From positions 1 through 37,349 of the IMG/VR virus record IMGVR_UViG_3300006078_000003: DNA of 37,349 bases; one strand, given 5' to 3'. The DNA comes from a virus. The notes beneath the pieces were generated by a model, which saw only the letters and a program-made list of their open reading frames with translations, made no database searches and had not been told where the DNA came from. Every line of letters starts with the position of its first letter. Positions within the stretch are counted from its first letter, which is position 1. This document shows positions 30,284-37,349 of the stretch, piece by piece. The position numbers were made by a program, and so were the translations under genes.

Positions 30284-32038
30284 ATGGACGAAATATCTCA
30301 AGAAATATTTAATTTGTTAAAGGGTGCTAACTATAAACTACGGTTATTCACACAAGATGGTCACAAAACATTAGAACCATCTGAAGCTTCAAGATTTTAT
30401 GTCTTTGAAAAGGATCTAATGGTAACAGTGCGGCAGGATGATGGTAGTTATGAAGTAGTAATACAAGCAGGCAACGGCTTTAATATTTCAGATCACTTAG
30501 ATTTGATGGATAGTCTAAAGAAGATTGTACATTCACATTTAGGTAATTTTTCTGTTAGAAAATTTGATAAAACATTAGAACCTAAAGACTTTAAACATCA
30601 AAATGTACAAGAGAGTCAGGTATTCAGCCGTCCGTTTGGTACAATTAAGACCAGCTATGTCAAAGCCCCAAATAGAACAAAGTTAATAGTAAAGCACTCA
30701 AAACGTGTTGATGAAGAAAAGCGCGGATCACGAAGTAGACATATTCACAAGATTTTTATTGAAAATAAAAAAGGTGAAAAGTTTTCTTTCCCTTATCCAT
30801 ATGTAACTGGCGCCAAGGCTATGACACGACATGTATCGGAAGGCGGAACACCATACGATAACAGAGGTATGACTATTTTACAGATGTGTGAAGATTTATT
30901 CGTTATGAAAAATATGTTAAAAGGTGTCAGACATGGCAAGTTAATTAATGAGGAGAACGCTGGCACCGTTGAACACATTAAGGAAACAATCTCACTTATA
31001 CAAAAAGGCTTGCGTAATTCGATATCGAAAAGTGGATATAATAATGTTCAGGAAAATATTTTAGAAAGATATCTTGACAACGATGGTAATCACGTGTATA
31101 ATGTAACAACTAAGGAGATGTTAGAAGAAGATGAACATCAATGGTATAATAAAGTTAGATCCGCCATTGACCGTACTTTTAATTGGGGTAAAATTGTGCC
31201 ACCTGATTCAATTGCCAATCGTAGGCAACAATCTACAGATGTGACACCGGCAACTACAGATGTAACGCCGGTTGTAACACCGGTAACAAGATCGACTGAA
31301 GTCATCGATAATGCGCCATTGCCAATTGTAGGATACTCAGACATACCTCTAGACTTTCCAGTTCATTTGGATAAGAGAGATCCATTTTACAAAGAGAGAC
31401 TTCAATCTTGGATGATACAGAATGTAATGTCTAATCAATATGACACGTTTTTAGAAAAAGAAGAGTTGTATAGAAAGGCTACAGAGGATAGATATAAAAA
31501 AAATGGTATTAGTATAACGGATGTAAAAGCCAGAATCAGATATGAAGCGGAACAATTACGCATTTTGCGGGCAAAACAACGAGAAATACAGAGAGAGAAA
31601 TTTAGATCTAAAATAGGAGAAGCTATGGGTAACACAGAAGATACAACGAGGGAACATTTTCAAACTAGATTAGTATCAGCGATGCTGGAATTGTTTAAAG
31701 ATCGTGCAAATTTAAAAATGGAGATTGATCCAAACGATCCAGAACATCCTAATAATGAAGATCCAGGAAAGTACGCAAGTGCAATGGGTGAAGTAGCTAA
31801 ATTGAGTTCTTTACTTTCATTCCTCGCAATGCGTACAAAGAATGATGAAGCATTCGGTGTATTAACTGAACTAAGTGAGAGAATACACGATATGGAACCT
31901 GAGGCTATGGTAATGGTATATAAGATGGCACATGCTATGGATAAGTCAGCACAGGCAAGTCCTACGAAGACAGAAGAATCAACAATGGTATCAATTGAAG
32001 AGAGTATAATTAATACATTGACAGCAGTGATACGTTAA
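30284..32038 (+). CDS. Large hypothetical protein, marine T4-like family (584 aa)
   Basis: The ATG at 30284 is preferred over an in-frame TTG at 30260, which would precede the predicted transcription start. Residues about 110-240 contain R-P-F-G-T-I-K-T-S-Y-V, I-V-K-H-S-K-R-V-D-E-E-K-R-G-S-R-S-R-H-I and S-E-G-G-T-P-Y-D-N-R-G, which I recall as a segment conserved in marine T4-like phages without a known function. A Thr/Pro-rich linker (T-D-V-T-P repeats) lies near 320-345, then a long charged helical region and a C-terminal helix bundle. No membrane segment or enzyme motif was seen. A late-type box suggests a virion or assembly role. Confidence 0.65.
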   Translation: MDEISQEIFNLLKGANYKLRLFTQDGHKTLEPSEASRFYVFEKDLMVTVRQDDGSYEVVIQAGNGFNISDHLDLMDSLKKIVHSHLGNFSVRKFDKTLEPKDFKHQNVQESQVFSRPFGTIKTSYVKAPNRTKLIVKHSKRVDEEKRGSRSRHIHKIFIENKKGEKFSFPYPYVTGAKAMTRHVSEGGTPYDNRGMTILQMCEDLFVMKNMLKGVRHGKLINEENAGTVEHIKETISLIQKGLRNSISKSGYNNVQENILERYLDNDGNHVYNVTTKEMLEEDEHQWYNKVRSAIDRTFNWGKIVPPDSIANRRQQSTDVTPATTDVTPVVTPVTRSTEVIDNAPLPIVGYSDIPLDFPVHLDKRDPFYKERLQSWMIQNVMSNQYDTFLEKEELYRKATEDRYKKNGISITDVKARIRYEAEQLRILRAKQREIQREKFRSKIGEAMGNTEDTTREHFQTRLVSAMLELFKDRANLKMEIDPNDPEHPNNEDPGKYASAMGEVAKLSSLLSFLAMRTKNDEAFGVLTELSERIHDMEPEAMVMVYKMAHAMDKSAQASPTKTEESTMVSIEESIINTLTAVIR

Positions 32039-32077
32039 TTTAACGACGCGATATTGATGAAAATCAAAAAGAAAAAG

Positions 32078-32085
32078 TATAAATA
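32078..32085 (+). promoter_or_regulatory. T4-type late promoter upstream of gp32 (TATAAATA)
   Basis: A perfect TATAAATAC in the 234-nt gap before gp32, so gp32 can also be made late. Confidence 0.7.
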
Positions 32086-32103
32086 CACAAACTAAAAGGT
32101 TTA

Positions 32104-32132
32104 TTGATTTTTTCCTATTATTATGTTATAAT
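32104..32132 (+). promoter_or_regulatory. Early-type promoter TTGATT-17-TATAAT
   Basis: TTGATT (32104-32109), a 17-nt spacer, then TATAAT (32127-32132). It is the weaker of two early-type promoters before gp32. Confidence 0.6.
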
Positions 32133-32175
32133 ATGCATAAGATAAAAAAAATCTAAAAAAATGTATAAGATGGTA

Positions 32176-32204
32176 TTGACAAACAATGAAATACCGTATA
32201 TACT
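32176..32204 (+). promoter_or_regulatory. Early (sigma-70-type) promoter TTGACA-17-TATACT
   Basis: TTGACA (32176-32181) and TATACT (32199-32204), spaced 17 nt. The start near 32211 gives a leader of about 62 nt that is A-rich and poor in structure before ataggag and the ATG. T4 gp32 represses its own message by binding such an unstructured leader. Confidence 0.85.
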
Positions 32205-32272
32205 ACTAAGGCAAAGGCAATTTTTAGAAATAAAAAATAAAATAAAACAAAGGCTATTATAGGAGAAATAAT

Positions 32273-33331
32273 ATGGCAACACTAGCAGAGATCAGAGCGA
32301 AGCTTCTCGCACAAGAAACAAGAACTACATCAACATATTCTTCAACCGGAGATAACGCGATTTTCGCACACTGGAACATTCCAGAAGGTACAACAACAAC
32401 TTTAAGATTCCTACCAGACGGTGATGATACTAATACATTCTTTTGGCGTGAACGTCAGATGATGAGATTTCAATTCCCCGGCGTAAAAGGACAAGATGAG
32501 AACAAGCAAGTAACAGTACAAGTACCATGTGTAGAAATGTGGGGAGATACATGTCCCGTACATGCTGAAATTAGACCATGGTTCAAAGATCCGTCTTTAG
32601 AAGATATGGCACGTAAATATTGGAAAAAGCGTAGTTATGTTTTCCAAGGATACGTAGTTGATTCAGAATTGGTAGAAGATACAAAACCAGAAAACCCAAT
32701 TCGTAGATTTGTAATTAGTCCACAGATTTATAAGATTATTTCAGCAGCTTTAATGGATCCAGATTTCCAAGAAATCCCAACAGATTATGAGTTAGGCACT
32801 GACTTTAAGGTAACAAAATCTACAAAAGGACAATATGCTGATTATTCAACAAGTAATTGGGCAAGACGTGAACGTGGCCTTGATCAACCGGAAAGAGACG
32901 CAATTAATACAAATGGTCTATTTACGTTAAATGACTACTTACCAAAGAAACCTTCAGCAGAAGAATTAGCCATTATTTACGAAATGTTTGAAGCAAGTGT
33001 TGACGGTCAGTTATATGATCCAGAACGTTTTGGTGATTACTACCGTCCATACGGTGTAGACGCTCCAGGCAAACGAAATGTAGCGGCATCAGCTGTTACG
33101 ACTACTACAACAACAGCTACTCCAGTAGCAGCCCCAGCAGTTGAAGCAGCTCCAGTAGCAGCAGCTCCGGTGGTTGAAGCAGCTCCGGCAGCAGCTCCGG
33201 TAGCAGCAGCTCCGGTAGCAGCAGCTCCGGTGGTTGAAGCAGCTCCGGTAGCAGCTCCAGTAGCGGAGACCTCTGACAAGGCAAGCGCACAGGATATCTT
33301 AGCAATGATTCGTCAACGCAAAGAAGCTTAA
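32273..33331 (+). CDS. 32: Single-stranded DNA-binding protein (gp32-like)
   Basis: The product has 352 residues (T4 gp32 is 301). The core matches gp32: T-L-R-F-L-P-D-G, F-F-W-R-E-R-Q-M-M-R-F-Q-F-P-G and a Zn-binding segment with Cys86, Cys94 and His97 (T4 uses His-Cys-Cys-Cys). The end of the core has L-Y-D-P-E-R-F-G-D-Y-Y-R-P-Y-G. Residues about 283-332 form an Ala/Pro/Val repeat linker (A-P-V-A-A-A-P-V-V-E), unlike the acidic T4 tail, ending in a short S-A-Q-D-I-L-A-M-I-R-Q-R-K helix. It coats ssDNA in replication and recombination. Three promoters and a long leader precede it. Confidence 0.93.
   Translation: MATLAEIRAKLLAQETRTTSTYSSTGDNAIFAHWNIPEGTTTTLRFLPDGDDTNTFFWRERQMMRFQFPGVKGQDENKQVTVQVPCVEMWGDTCPVHAEIRPWFKDPSLEDMARKYWKKRSYVFQGYVVDSELVEDTKPENPIRRFVISPQIYKIISAALMDPDFQEIPTDYELGTDFKVTKSTKGQYADYSTSNWARRERGLDQPERDAINTNGLFTLNDYLPKKPSAEELAIIYEMFEASVDGQLYDPERFGDYYRPYGVDAPGKRNVAASAVTTTTTTATPVAAPAVEAAPVAAAPVVEAAPAAAPVAAAPVAAAPVVEAAPVAAPVAETSDKASAQDILAMIRQRKEA
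33130..33270 (+). repeat. In-frame Ala/Pro/Val coding repeats in gp32 tail
   Basis: Repeated gcagctccggtagca-type units encode A-A-P-V-A and A-P-V-V-E-A blocks. Such a tract is prone to copy-number change between relatives. Confidence 0.8.
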
Positions 33332-33337
33332 TATTTA

Positions 33338-33367
33338 AGTTGGGGAGTAATCCCCAATTATTTTATT
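33338..33367 (+). terminator. Terminator-like hairpin after gp32
   Basis: agttgggga (33338-33346) pairs with tccccaatt (33351-33359; one G-U) around gtaa, followed by a T-rich stretch. It may lower read-through into uvsX, which has no promoter of its own. Confidence 0.8.
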
Positions 33368-33383
33368 GTTGTAGGAGGTTATG

Positions 33384-34466
33384 ATGGCACGACCATTTGA
33401 CGTAAGTAAATTTAGAAAAGGAATAACAAAATCTGTTCCTGGGCTAAGTGTTGGATTTAATGATCCTGATACCTGGATTTCTACAGGTAATTACACACTA
33501 AACAAATTAATTAGTGATGACTTTAATAGAGGAATTCCATTAGGAAAAGTATCAGTATTGGCTGGAGAGTCAGGCTCTGGTAAATCATTTATTGCCGCAG
33601 GTAACATTGTGCGCGAAGCACAAGGTCAAGGTATTTTTGTAGTATTAATTGACAGTGAAAACGCATTGGATGAAAAATGGCTACATGCTTTAAATGTAGA
33701 TACTAGTGATGATAAGTTATTAAAACTTAACATGGCTATGATTGATGATGTTGCTAAGGTAATTAGTGATTTTATGAAAGCATATAAAGTAGACTATGTT
33801 GACATGGATGAAGAAGAAAGACCAAAGGTACTATTTGTGGTTGATTCTTTAGGAATGTTAATGACACCAACAGATCTCGATCAGTTTAATAGAGGTGATT
33901 TGAAGGGTGATATGGGACGTAAACCAAAAGCTCTAACTGCTCTTGTAAGAAACTGTGTCAATATGTTTGGTGAATATAATGTTGGATTGTTGGCAACAAA
34001 CCATACATATGCTTCTCAAGATATGTTTGATCCAGATGCTAAGATTAGTGGAGGACAAGGATTCATCTATGCTTCAAGTATTGTAATTGCGATGCGCAAA
34101 CTTAAATTGAAAGTAGATGCTGACGGCGTAAAAACTTCAAAGGTTCATGGAATTAGAGCGGCATGCAAGGTGATGAAAACACGATATGCTAAACCGTTTG
34201 AAGATGTACAATTAGAAATTCCATATGAAACTGGTATGAGTCCATATAGTGGACTTGTTGAGTTTTTTGAAGCAAAAGGCACACTTCAAAAGAAAGGTAA
34301 TAGGTTAGAGTATACTAGTGTTGTCACTGGTGAAATAATAATCCAGTTTAGAAAGGTTTGGGCTAAAAACGAAAACAATTGTTTGGATTTGGTAATGGAA
34401 GAATTTGATAAGACTTCAGAGAAATTAGAAGTTGTAACAGAGATAGAGGAGACAGTAAATGATTGA
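33384..34466 (+). CDS. uvsX: UvsX recombinase (RecA-like)
   Basis: The ATG at 33384 is preferred over one at 33381 because aggagg (33373-33378) then has a 5-nt spacing; the product has 360 residues. Walker A is G-E-S-G-S-G-K-S (61-68), Walker B lies in V-L-F-V-V-D-S-L-G, then N-H-T-Y-A-S-Q-D-M-F and S-G-G-Q-G-F-I-Y-A-S match UvsX L1/L2-region motifs, with G-M-S-P-Y-S-G-L near the end as in T4. UvsX performs strand exchange with UvsY and gp32 for recombination-dependent replication. It overlaps the next gene by 8 nt. Confidence 0.93.
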   Translation: MARPFDVSKFRKGITKSVPGLSVGFNDPDTWISTGNYTLNKLISDDFNRGIPLGKVSVLAGESGSGKSFIAAGNIVREAQGQGIFVVLIDSENALDEKWLHALNVDTSDDKLLKLNMAMIDDVAKVISDFMKAYKVDYVDMDEEERPKVLFVVDSLGMLMTPTDLDQFNRGDLKGDMGRKPKALTALVRNCVNMFGEYNVGLLATNHTYASQDMFDPDAKISGGQGFIYASSIVIAMRKLKLKVDADGVKTSKVHGIRAACKVMKTRYAKPFEDVQLEIPYETGMSPYSGLVEFFEAKGTLQKKGNRLEYTSVVTGEIIIQFRKVWAKNENNCLDLVMEEFDKTSEKLEVVTEIEETVND

Positions 34467-34695
34467 GTGTGATGTAGAATTTTTAGTTGCGATGTATGAC
34501 TCGTCGGTGACATATATAAAAACAACTGATAGACAAAAGTTTGCGGGTGATTTTATTGCGATGATATCCGATCATGAAATGGACACTGGTGATATTTATG
34601 AAGAATTATCAGACCATGATGGTTATTTAGAAATCGCCATAGATAATACTGTAGAAGACGAGTATGACGAAGAAGATGACGACGACGAGTTTTAA
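34459..34695 (+). CDS. Small acidic protein between uvsX and uvsY
   Basis: The 78-residue product overlaps uvsX by 8 nt (ATGATTGA), indicating coupled translation. The C-terminus is extremely acidic (D-E-E-D-D-D-D-E-F), a feature of DNA-mimic or SSB-tail-like proteins. The gp32 here lacks an acidic tail, so a partner role with the recombination proteins is possible but unproven. Not recognised otherwise. Confidence 0.65.
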   Translation: MIECDVEFLVAMYDSSVTYIKTTDRQKFAGDFIAMISDHEMDTGDIYEELSDHDGYLEIAIDNTVEDEYDEEDDDDEF

Positions 34696-34698
34696 TTA

Positions 34699-35157
34699 AT
34701 GAGTATATGGTTTAGAAAAGTAGTCAATAATCTCGGTAATATTATCGATGCGGTAACTCATTTTGAAAAAGAGATAGCAGAAGCGAGGTTTTCTTGCAGT
34801 ATGAAAGGAAATTTAGAAAAGCAAAGTTCTGAAATGCCGGGGATTGTTGAACACCGATTTAATCAACTTCAGGAAGTAGAAGCAATCCTTGAACATTTAA
34901 ATATTGAAATGAGAAGAACACGCAGTAAGTTCTTTCGTAAGTATTTAGAAAATTATAATAGACAGTTAAGCAGTCGAGACGTTGAAAAATTTGTCGATGG
35001 CGAAGAAGAGGTAGTAGCATTGCAGTTGTTGATTAATGAATTTAGCTTAGTTAGAAATAGATTCATGGGAATAATTAAAGCCTTAGAGGCCAAGCAATTC
35101 CAAATCAATAACATAGTGAAATTACGCGCCGCAGGACTTGAAGATATATCGTTATAA
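34699..35157 (+). CDS. uvsY: UvsY-like recombination mediator
   Basis: The product has 152 residues (T4 UvsY is 137). The helical pattern R-S-K-F-F-R-K-Y-L-E-N-Y-N-R, then R-D-V-E-K-F-V-D-G-E-E-E-V-V and a final Q-I-N-N-I-V-K-L-R-A-A-G-L-E-D-I resembles marine T4-like UvsY proteins as I recall them, and the setting between uvsX and uvsW agrees. UvsY loads UvsX on gp32-coated ssDNA. No strong ribosome-binding site is seen; it begins 3 nt after the acidic protein, so coupling is likely. A terminator follows. Confidence 0.75.
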   Translation: MSIWFRKVVNNLGNIIDAVTHFEKEIAEARFSCSMKGNLEKQSSEMPGIVEHRFNQLQEVEAILEHLNIEMRRTRSKFFRKYLENYNRQLSSRDVEKFVDGEEEVVALQLLINEFSLVRNRFMGIIKALEAKQFQINNIVKLRAAGLEDISL

Positions 35158-35178
35158 TTAATAAATGATTCACAAATT

Positions 35179-35199
35179 AGGCCGCTTGCGGCCTTTTTT
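35179..35199 (+). terminator. Rho-independent terminator after uvsY
   Basis: aggccgc (35179-35185) pairs with gcggcct (35188-35194), then a six-T tract (35194-35199). A GC-rich stem in an AT-rich genome. Confidence 0.9.
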
Positions 35200-35215
35200 G
35201 TATGTGACAAATAAG

Positions 35216-35268
35216 TAAGACATCTTGTTAAATATCTGAAATAAAAGGTTGACAGGTAAGACGTCTTA
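35216..35268 (+). promoter_or_regulatory. Operator-like palindrome pair
   Basis: taagacgtctta (35257-35268) is a perfect 12-bp palindrome inside the -35/-10 spacer of the promoter below. A second, one-mismatch copy (taagacatctt, 35216-35226) has its centre 41 bp upstream, about four helical turns, so both sites face the same side. This fits a dimeric repressor or activator binding pair. Confidence 0.55.
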
Positions 35269-35277
35269 TGCTATAAT
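35249..35277 (+). promoter_or_regulatory. Early (sigma-70-type) promoter TTGACA-17-TATAAT
   Basis: TTGACA (35249-35254) and TATAAT (35272-35277), both consensus and spaced 17 nt. The predicted start near 35284 precedes aagggg and the ATG at 35316. Confidence 0.9.
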
Positions 35278-35315
35278 ATGCATATATTAAATAATAAAGC
35301 TAAGGGGCAAAAGAT

Positions 35316-36161
35316 ATGACAACAAAGAGAAAATATAAAACGAAAAAATCATTAATTGAAACGGTTGATGTACCAAAGAAAAAGTTAGTGGAAACTGACG
35401 AGCAAATTGGAGAACGTTTAGCAGAAAGATTTCAAATATTAGATGACATGACACAAGCTAGTGTCAACGGTGTTGTTCGTGGCATGGTAGTTACAGGTCC
35501 TCCTGGTGTAGGTAAATCATATGGTGTTGAAAAGATATTAGATCAAAACAATATGTTTGATAAAATCGCCGGAAATAAATTAAGATATGCGGTTGAGAAA
35601 GGAGCAGCATCAGCAGTTGGTTTATATAAATTACTTTATAACTATTCAGAGAAGAATAATGTATTAGTACTTGATGATTGTGACACTGTATTATATGATG
35701 AAACATCATTAAATTTATTAAAGGCAGCATTGGATTCAGGTAAGAAGAGACGCATTAGTTGGAATACAGACAGTGCTCTTTTGCGACGTGAAGGCATTCC
35801 TGGAAGTTTTGAATTTAAAGGTAGTGTTATTTTTATTACTAATCTTAAATTTGATAGTGTCCGTGGCAAATTAAAAGATCACTTGGCGGCGCTTATGTCA
35901 AGATGTCACTATTTAGATTTAACTCTTGACACTGTTCGTGAAAAACTTATTCGTTGTAGACAAATTGTAGATGCGGGTATGTTGGAAGAGTACGGATTTA
36001 CAAAGGAAGAAGAATATGAAGTTTTGAATTATGTTATTGATAACCAAACTCGCATGCGTGAGATTAGTTTAAGAATGATAACCAAGGTTGCTGATCTTAA
36101 GCAAAGTATGCCAGAAAAATGGGAACGCATGGTAGAGTGTACGTGTATGAAGCGAGTATAA
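35316..36161 (+). CDS. AAA+ ATPase
   Basis: The product has 281 residues. A basic N-terminal tail leads to Walker A G-P-P-G-V-G-K-S (61-68), Walker B V-L-V-L-D-D-C-D (116-123) and a sensor-1-like strand V-I-F-I-T-N-L, then helical C-terminal parts with R-M-R-E-I-S-L-R-M. The Walker B has Asp-Asp rather than Asp-Glu, so hydrolysis may be slow or atypical. It is not the clamp loader gp44 by sequence. It sits between UvsY and UvsW with its own consensus early promoter and an operator-like palindrome, suggesting a regulated early role in DNA metabolism. Confidence 0.8.
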   Translation: MTTKRKYKTKKSLIETVDVPKKKLVETDEQIGERLAERFQILDDMTQASVNGVVRGMVVTGPPGVGKSYGVEKILDQNNMFDKIAGNKLRYAVEKGAASAVGLYKLLYNYSEKNNVLVLDDCDTVLYDETSLNLLKAALDSGKKRRISWNTDSALLRREGIPGSFEFKGSVIFITNLKFDSVRGKLKDHLAALMSRCHYLDLTLDTVREKLIRCRQIVDAGMLEEYGFTKEEEYEVLNYVIDNQTRMREISLRMITKVADLKQSMPEKWERMVECTCMKRV

Positions 36162-36178
36162 AAAAAGTAGGTATTATA

Positions 36179-36207
36179 TTGACAAACCACACGTTATCAA
36201 GTATAAT
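36179..36207 (+). promoter_or_regulatory. Early promoter TTGACA-17-TATAAT abutting uvsW ATG
   Basis: TTGACA (36179-36184) and TATAAT (36202-36207), spaced 17 nt. Standard spacing puts +1 at 36214, the A of the uvsW ATG. Confidence 0.85.
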
Positions 36208-36213
36208 TGTAAT

Positions 36214-37349
36214 ATGAATTGCACTATAACATTAAAAGACGAAGTCAATTGTAAAATTGAAGGGGTTGGATTAACTACTCGCAGAAAGTTAGAAAACGAA
36301 GTAAAGTTTTTCTTACCACATGCGTTTCATGTTCCATCTTATAAGTTAGGAAGATGGGACGGATGTGTCAGGTATTGTACTGTTGGCGGAGTCACATATA
36401 TTAGTTTATTAGATCGACTTTTGCCAATACTTATTGAGGATGGATATTCTATTGAGGTAGATGATAGAAGAGACCAACATCAATTCGAATTTACTGCGGT
36501 TGATGAGGAAACATTTGCTCACAAGTCCTGGCCAGCAGGCCACGTAGTAGAAGGGCAACCTGTAGTCTTGCGAGATTACCAGATTTCCATTGTAAATAAG
36601 TTCTTAGAAAATCCACAATGTATTCAAGAAATTGCTACGGGTGCTGGTAAGACATTAGTCACAGCCGCATTGAGTAATACTGTTGAACAGTACGGCAGAA
36701 GTATTGTAATAGTACCAAACAAGGACCTTGTACGTCAGACGTATGAAGATTATTTGAATCTCGGGTTAGATGTTGGTGTTTATTATGGTGACAAAAAAGA
36801 ACTAGGAAAAACCCACACCATTTGTACATGGCAGAGTCTTAATAGTATTAAGAAGCGATTTAAAGAAGCTAAGAGTGATATGAGCTTGCGAGAGTTTGCT
36901 GAAGATGTTGTATGTGTTATTGTCGATGAGGTACACCAAGCAAAGGCTGATGTGCTAAAGGATATATTAACTAAAGATTTCTCAAATGTACCTCTTCGTT
37001 GGGGATTAACTGGAACTATTCCAAAAGCAGATCATGAAAAGATAGGATTGCATGTAAGTCTCGGTGATGTAGTTAATAAGTTAGCGGCAAGTGAGTTACA
37101 AGATATGGGCGTATTGTCCAATTGTCATGTTAATATTGTACAGTTAAAGGAAACGGCGATATATGCTAATTATCAAAGCGAGTTAAGTTATTTAACGACA
37201 GATGATAAGAGGATAGATTATATTAGCGGACTAATTGATTCTATATCTGACTCTGGCAATACATTGGTACTTGTTGATAGAATTAAAGCAGGTCAAAAGA
37301 TTGTTGAAAATATCGAAAAGGCAGTGTTTGTTAGCGGTATAACAAAAGC
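36214..37349 (+). CDS. uvsW: UvsW-like DNA/RNA helicase (3' truncated)
   Basis: The frame is open to the window end (378 codons visible; T4 UvsW is 587 aa). The N-terminal domain aligns with UvsW in R-W-D-G-C-V-R, then L-R-D-Y-Q-I (Q-motif-like, about 119-124), Walker A A-T-G-A-G-K-T (141-147), I-V-P-N-K-D-L-V-R-Q-T, D-E-V-H (238-241) and L-T-G-T-I-P (265-270), an SF2 helicase signature. UvsW drives branch migration and unwinds R-loops, switching replication from origin to recombination mode. No ribosome-binding site precedes the ATG. Confidence 0.92.
   Translation, partial: MNCTITLKDEVNCKIEGVGLTTRRKLENEVKFFLPHAFHVPSYKLGRWDGCVRYCTVGGVTYISLLDRLLPILIEDGYSIEVDDRRDQHQFEFTAVDEETFAHKSWPAGHVVEGQPVVLRDYQISIVNKFLENPQCIQEIATGAGKTLVTAALSNTVEQYGRSIVIVPNKDLVRQTYEDYLNLGLDVGVYYGDKKELGKTHTICTWQSLNSIKKRFKEAKSDMSLREFAEDVVCVIVDEVHQAKADVLKDILTKDFSNVPLRWGLTGTIPKADHEKIGLHVSLGDVVNKLAASELQDMGVLSNCHVNIVQLKETAIYANYQSELSYLTTDDKRIDYISGLIDSISDSGNTLVLVDRIKAGQKIVENIEKAVFVSGITK

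Overview
This window is part of the genome of a T4-like contractile-tailed bacteriophage (Caudoviricetes, T4/Tevenvirinae-like), AT-rich and most like the marine T4-like group. That placement rests on recognisable homologues of gp13, gp14, gp15, gp18, gp19, gp4, gp16, gp17, gp32, UvsX, UvsY and UvsW, on many T4-type late promoters (TATAAATA and close variants), and on abundant small oxygenase-like accessory genes. No photosynthesis genes are present, and the host cannot be named from this sequence. Both ends are cut inside genes.

Layout. (1) 1-9565: tail-fibre and adhesin region. It holds an Ala-rich repeat fibre (5' truncated), two fibres ending in S74 self-cleaving chaperone domains, a ParB-like protein, a small virion protein, a large protein carrying a papain-like cysteine protease plus a discoidin-like domain, and two small proteins. 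(2) 9747-11900: an unknown gene and two GT-A glycosyltransferase-like genes behind an early-type promoter. (3) 11897-14784, minus strand: gp14 neck, gp15 sheath terminator and a Nudix hydrolase. (4) 14932-16943: an unknown gene with its own early-type promoter, then gp13 neck. (5) 16940-20819: five 2OG-Fe(II)-oxygenase-like genes, four of them mutual paralogues, and a small P-loop-like gene. (6) 20947-30244: gp18 sheath, gp19 tube, a second tube-fold protein, gp4 head-completion nuclease, gp16 small terminase, three proteins of unknown role, and gp17 large terminase. (7) 30284-32038: a large conserved unknown. (8) 32273-37349: gp32, UvsX, a small acidic protein, UvsY, an AAA+ ATPase and UvsW (3' truncated), i.e. 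the recombination/replication block.

Regulation. Virion genes are preceded by TATAAATA-type late boxes, several of which overlap the previous stop codon. Replication genes, plus two loci inside the virion region (9747 and 14932), carry TTGACA-17-TATAAT/TATACT promoters of host sigma-70 type. Rho-independent terminator-like hairpins separate several units. The strongest items for a second look are the protease-bearing tail protein, the cluster of oxygenase paralogues between neck and sheath genes, a roughly 105-nt multi-stem RNA element before the first S74 fibre gene, three genes whose predicted transcription start falls exactly on the ATG, and a palindromic operator-like pair at the AAA+ promoter.
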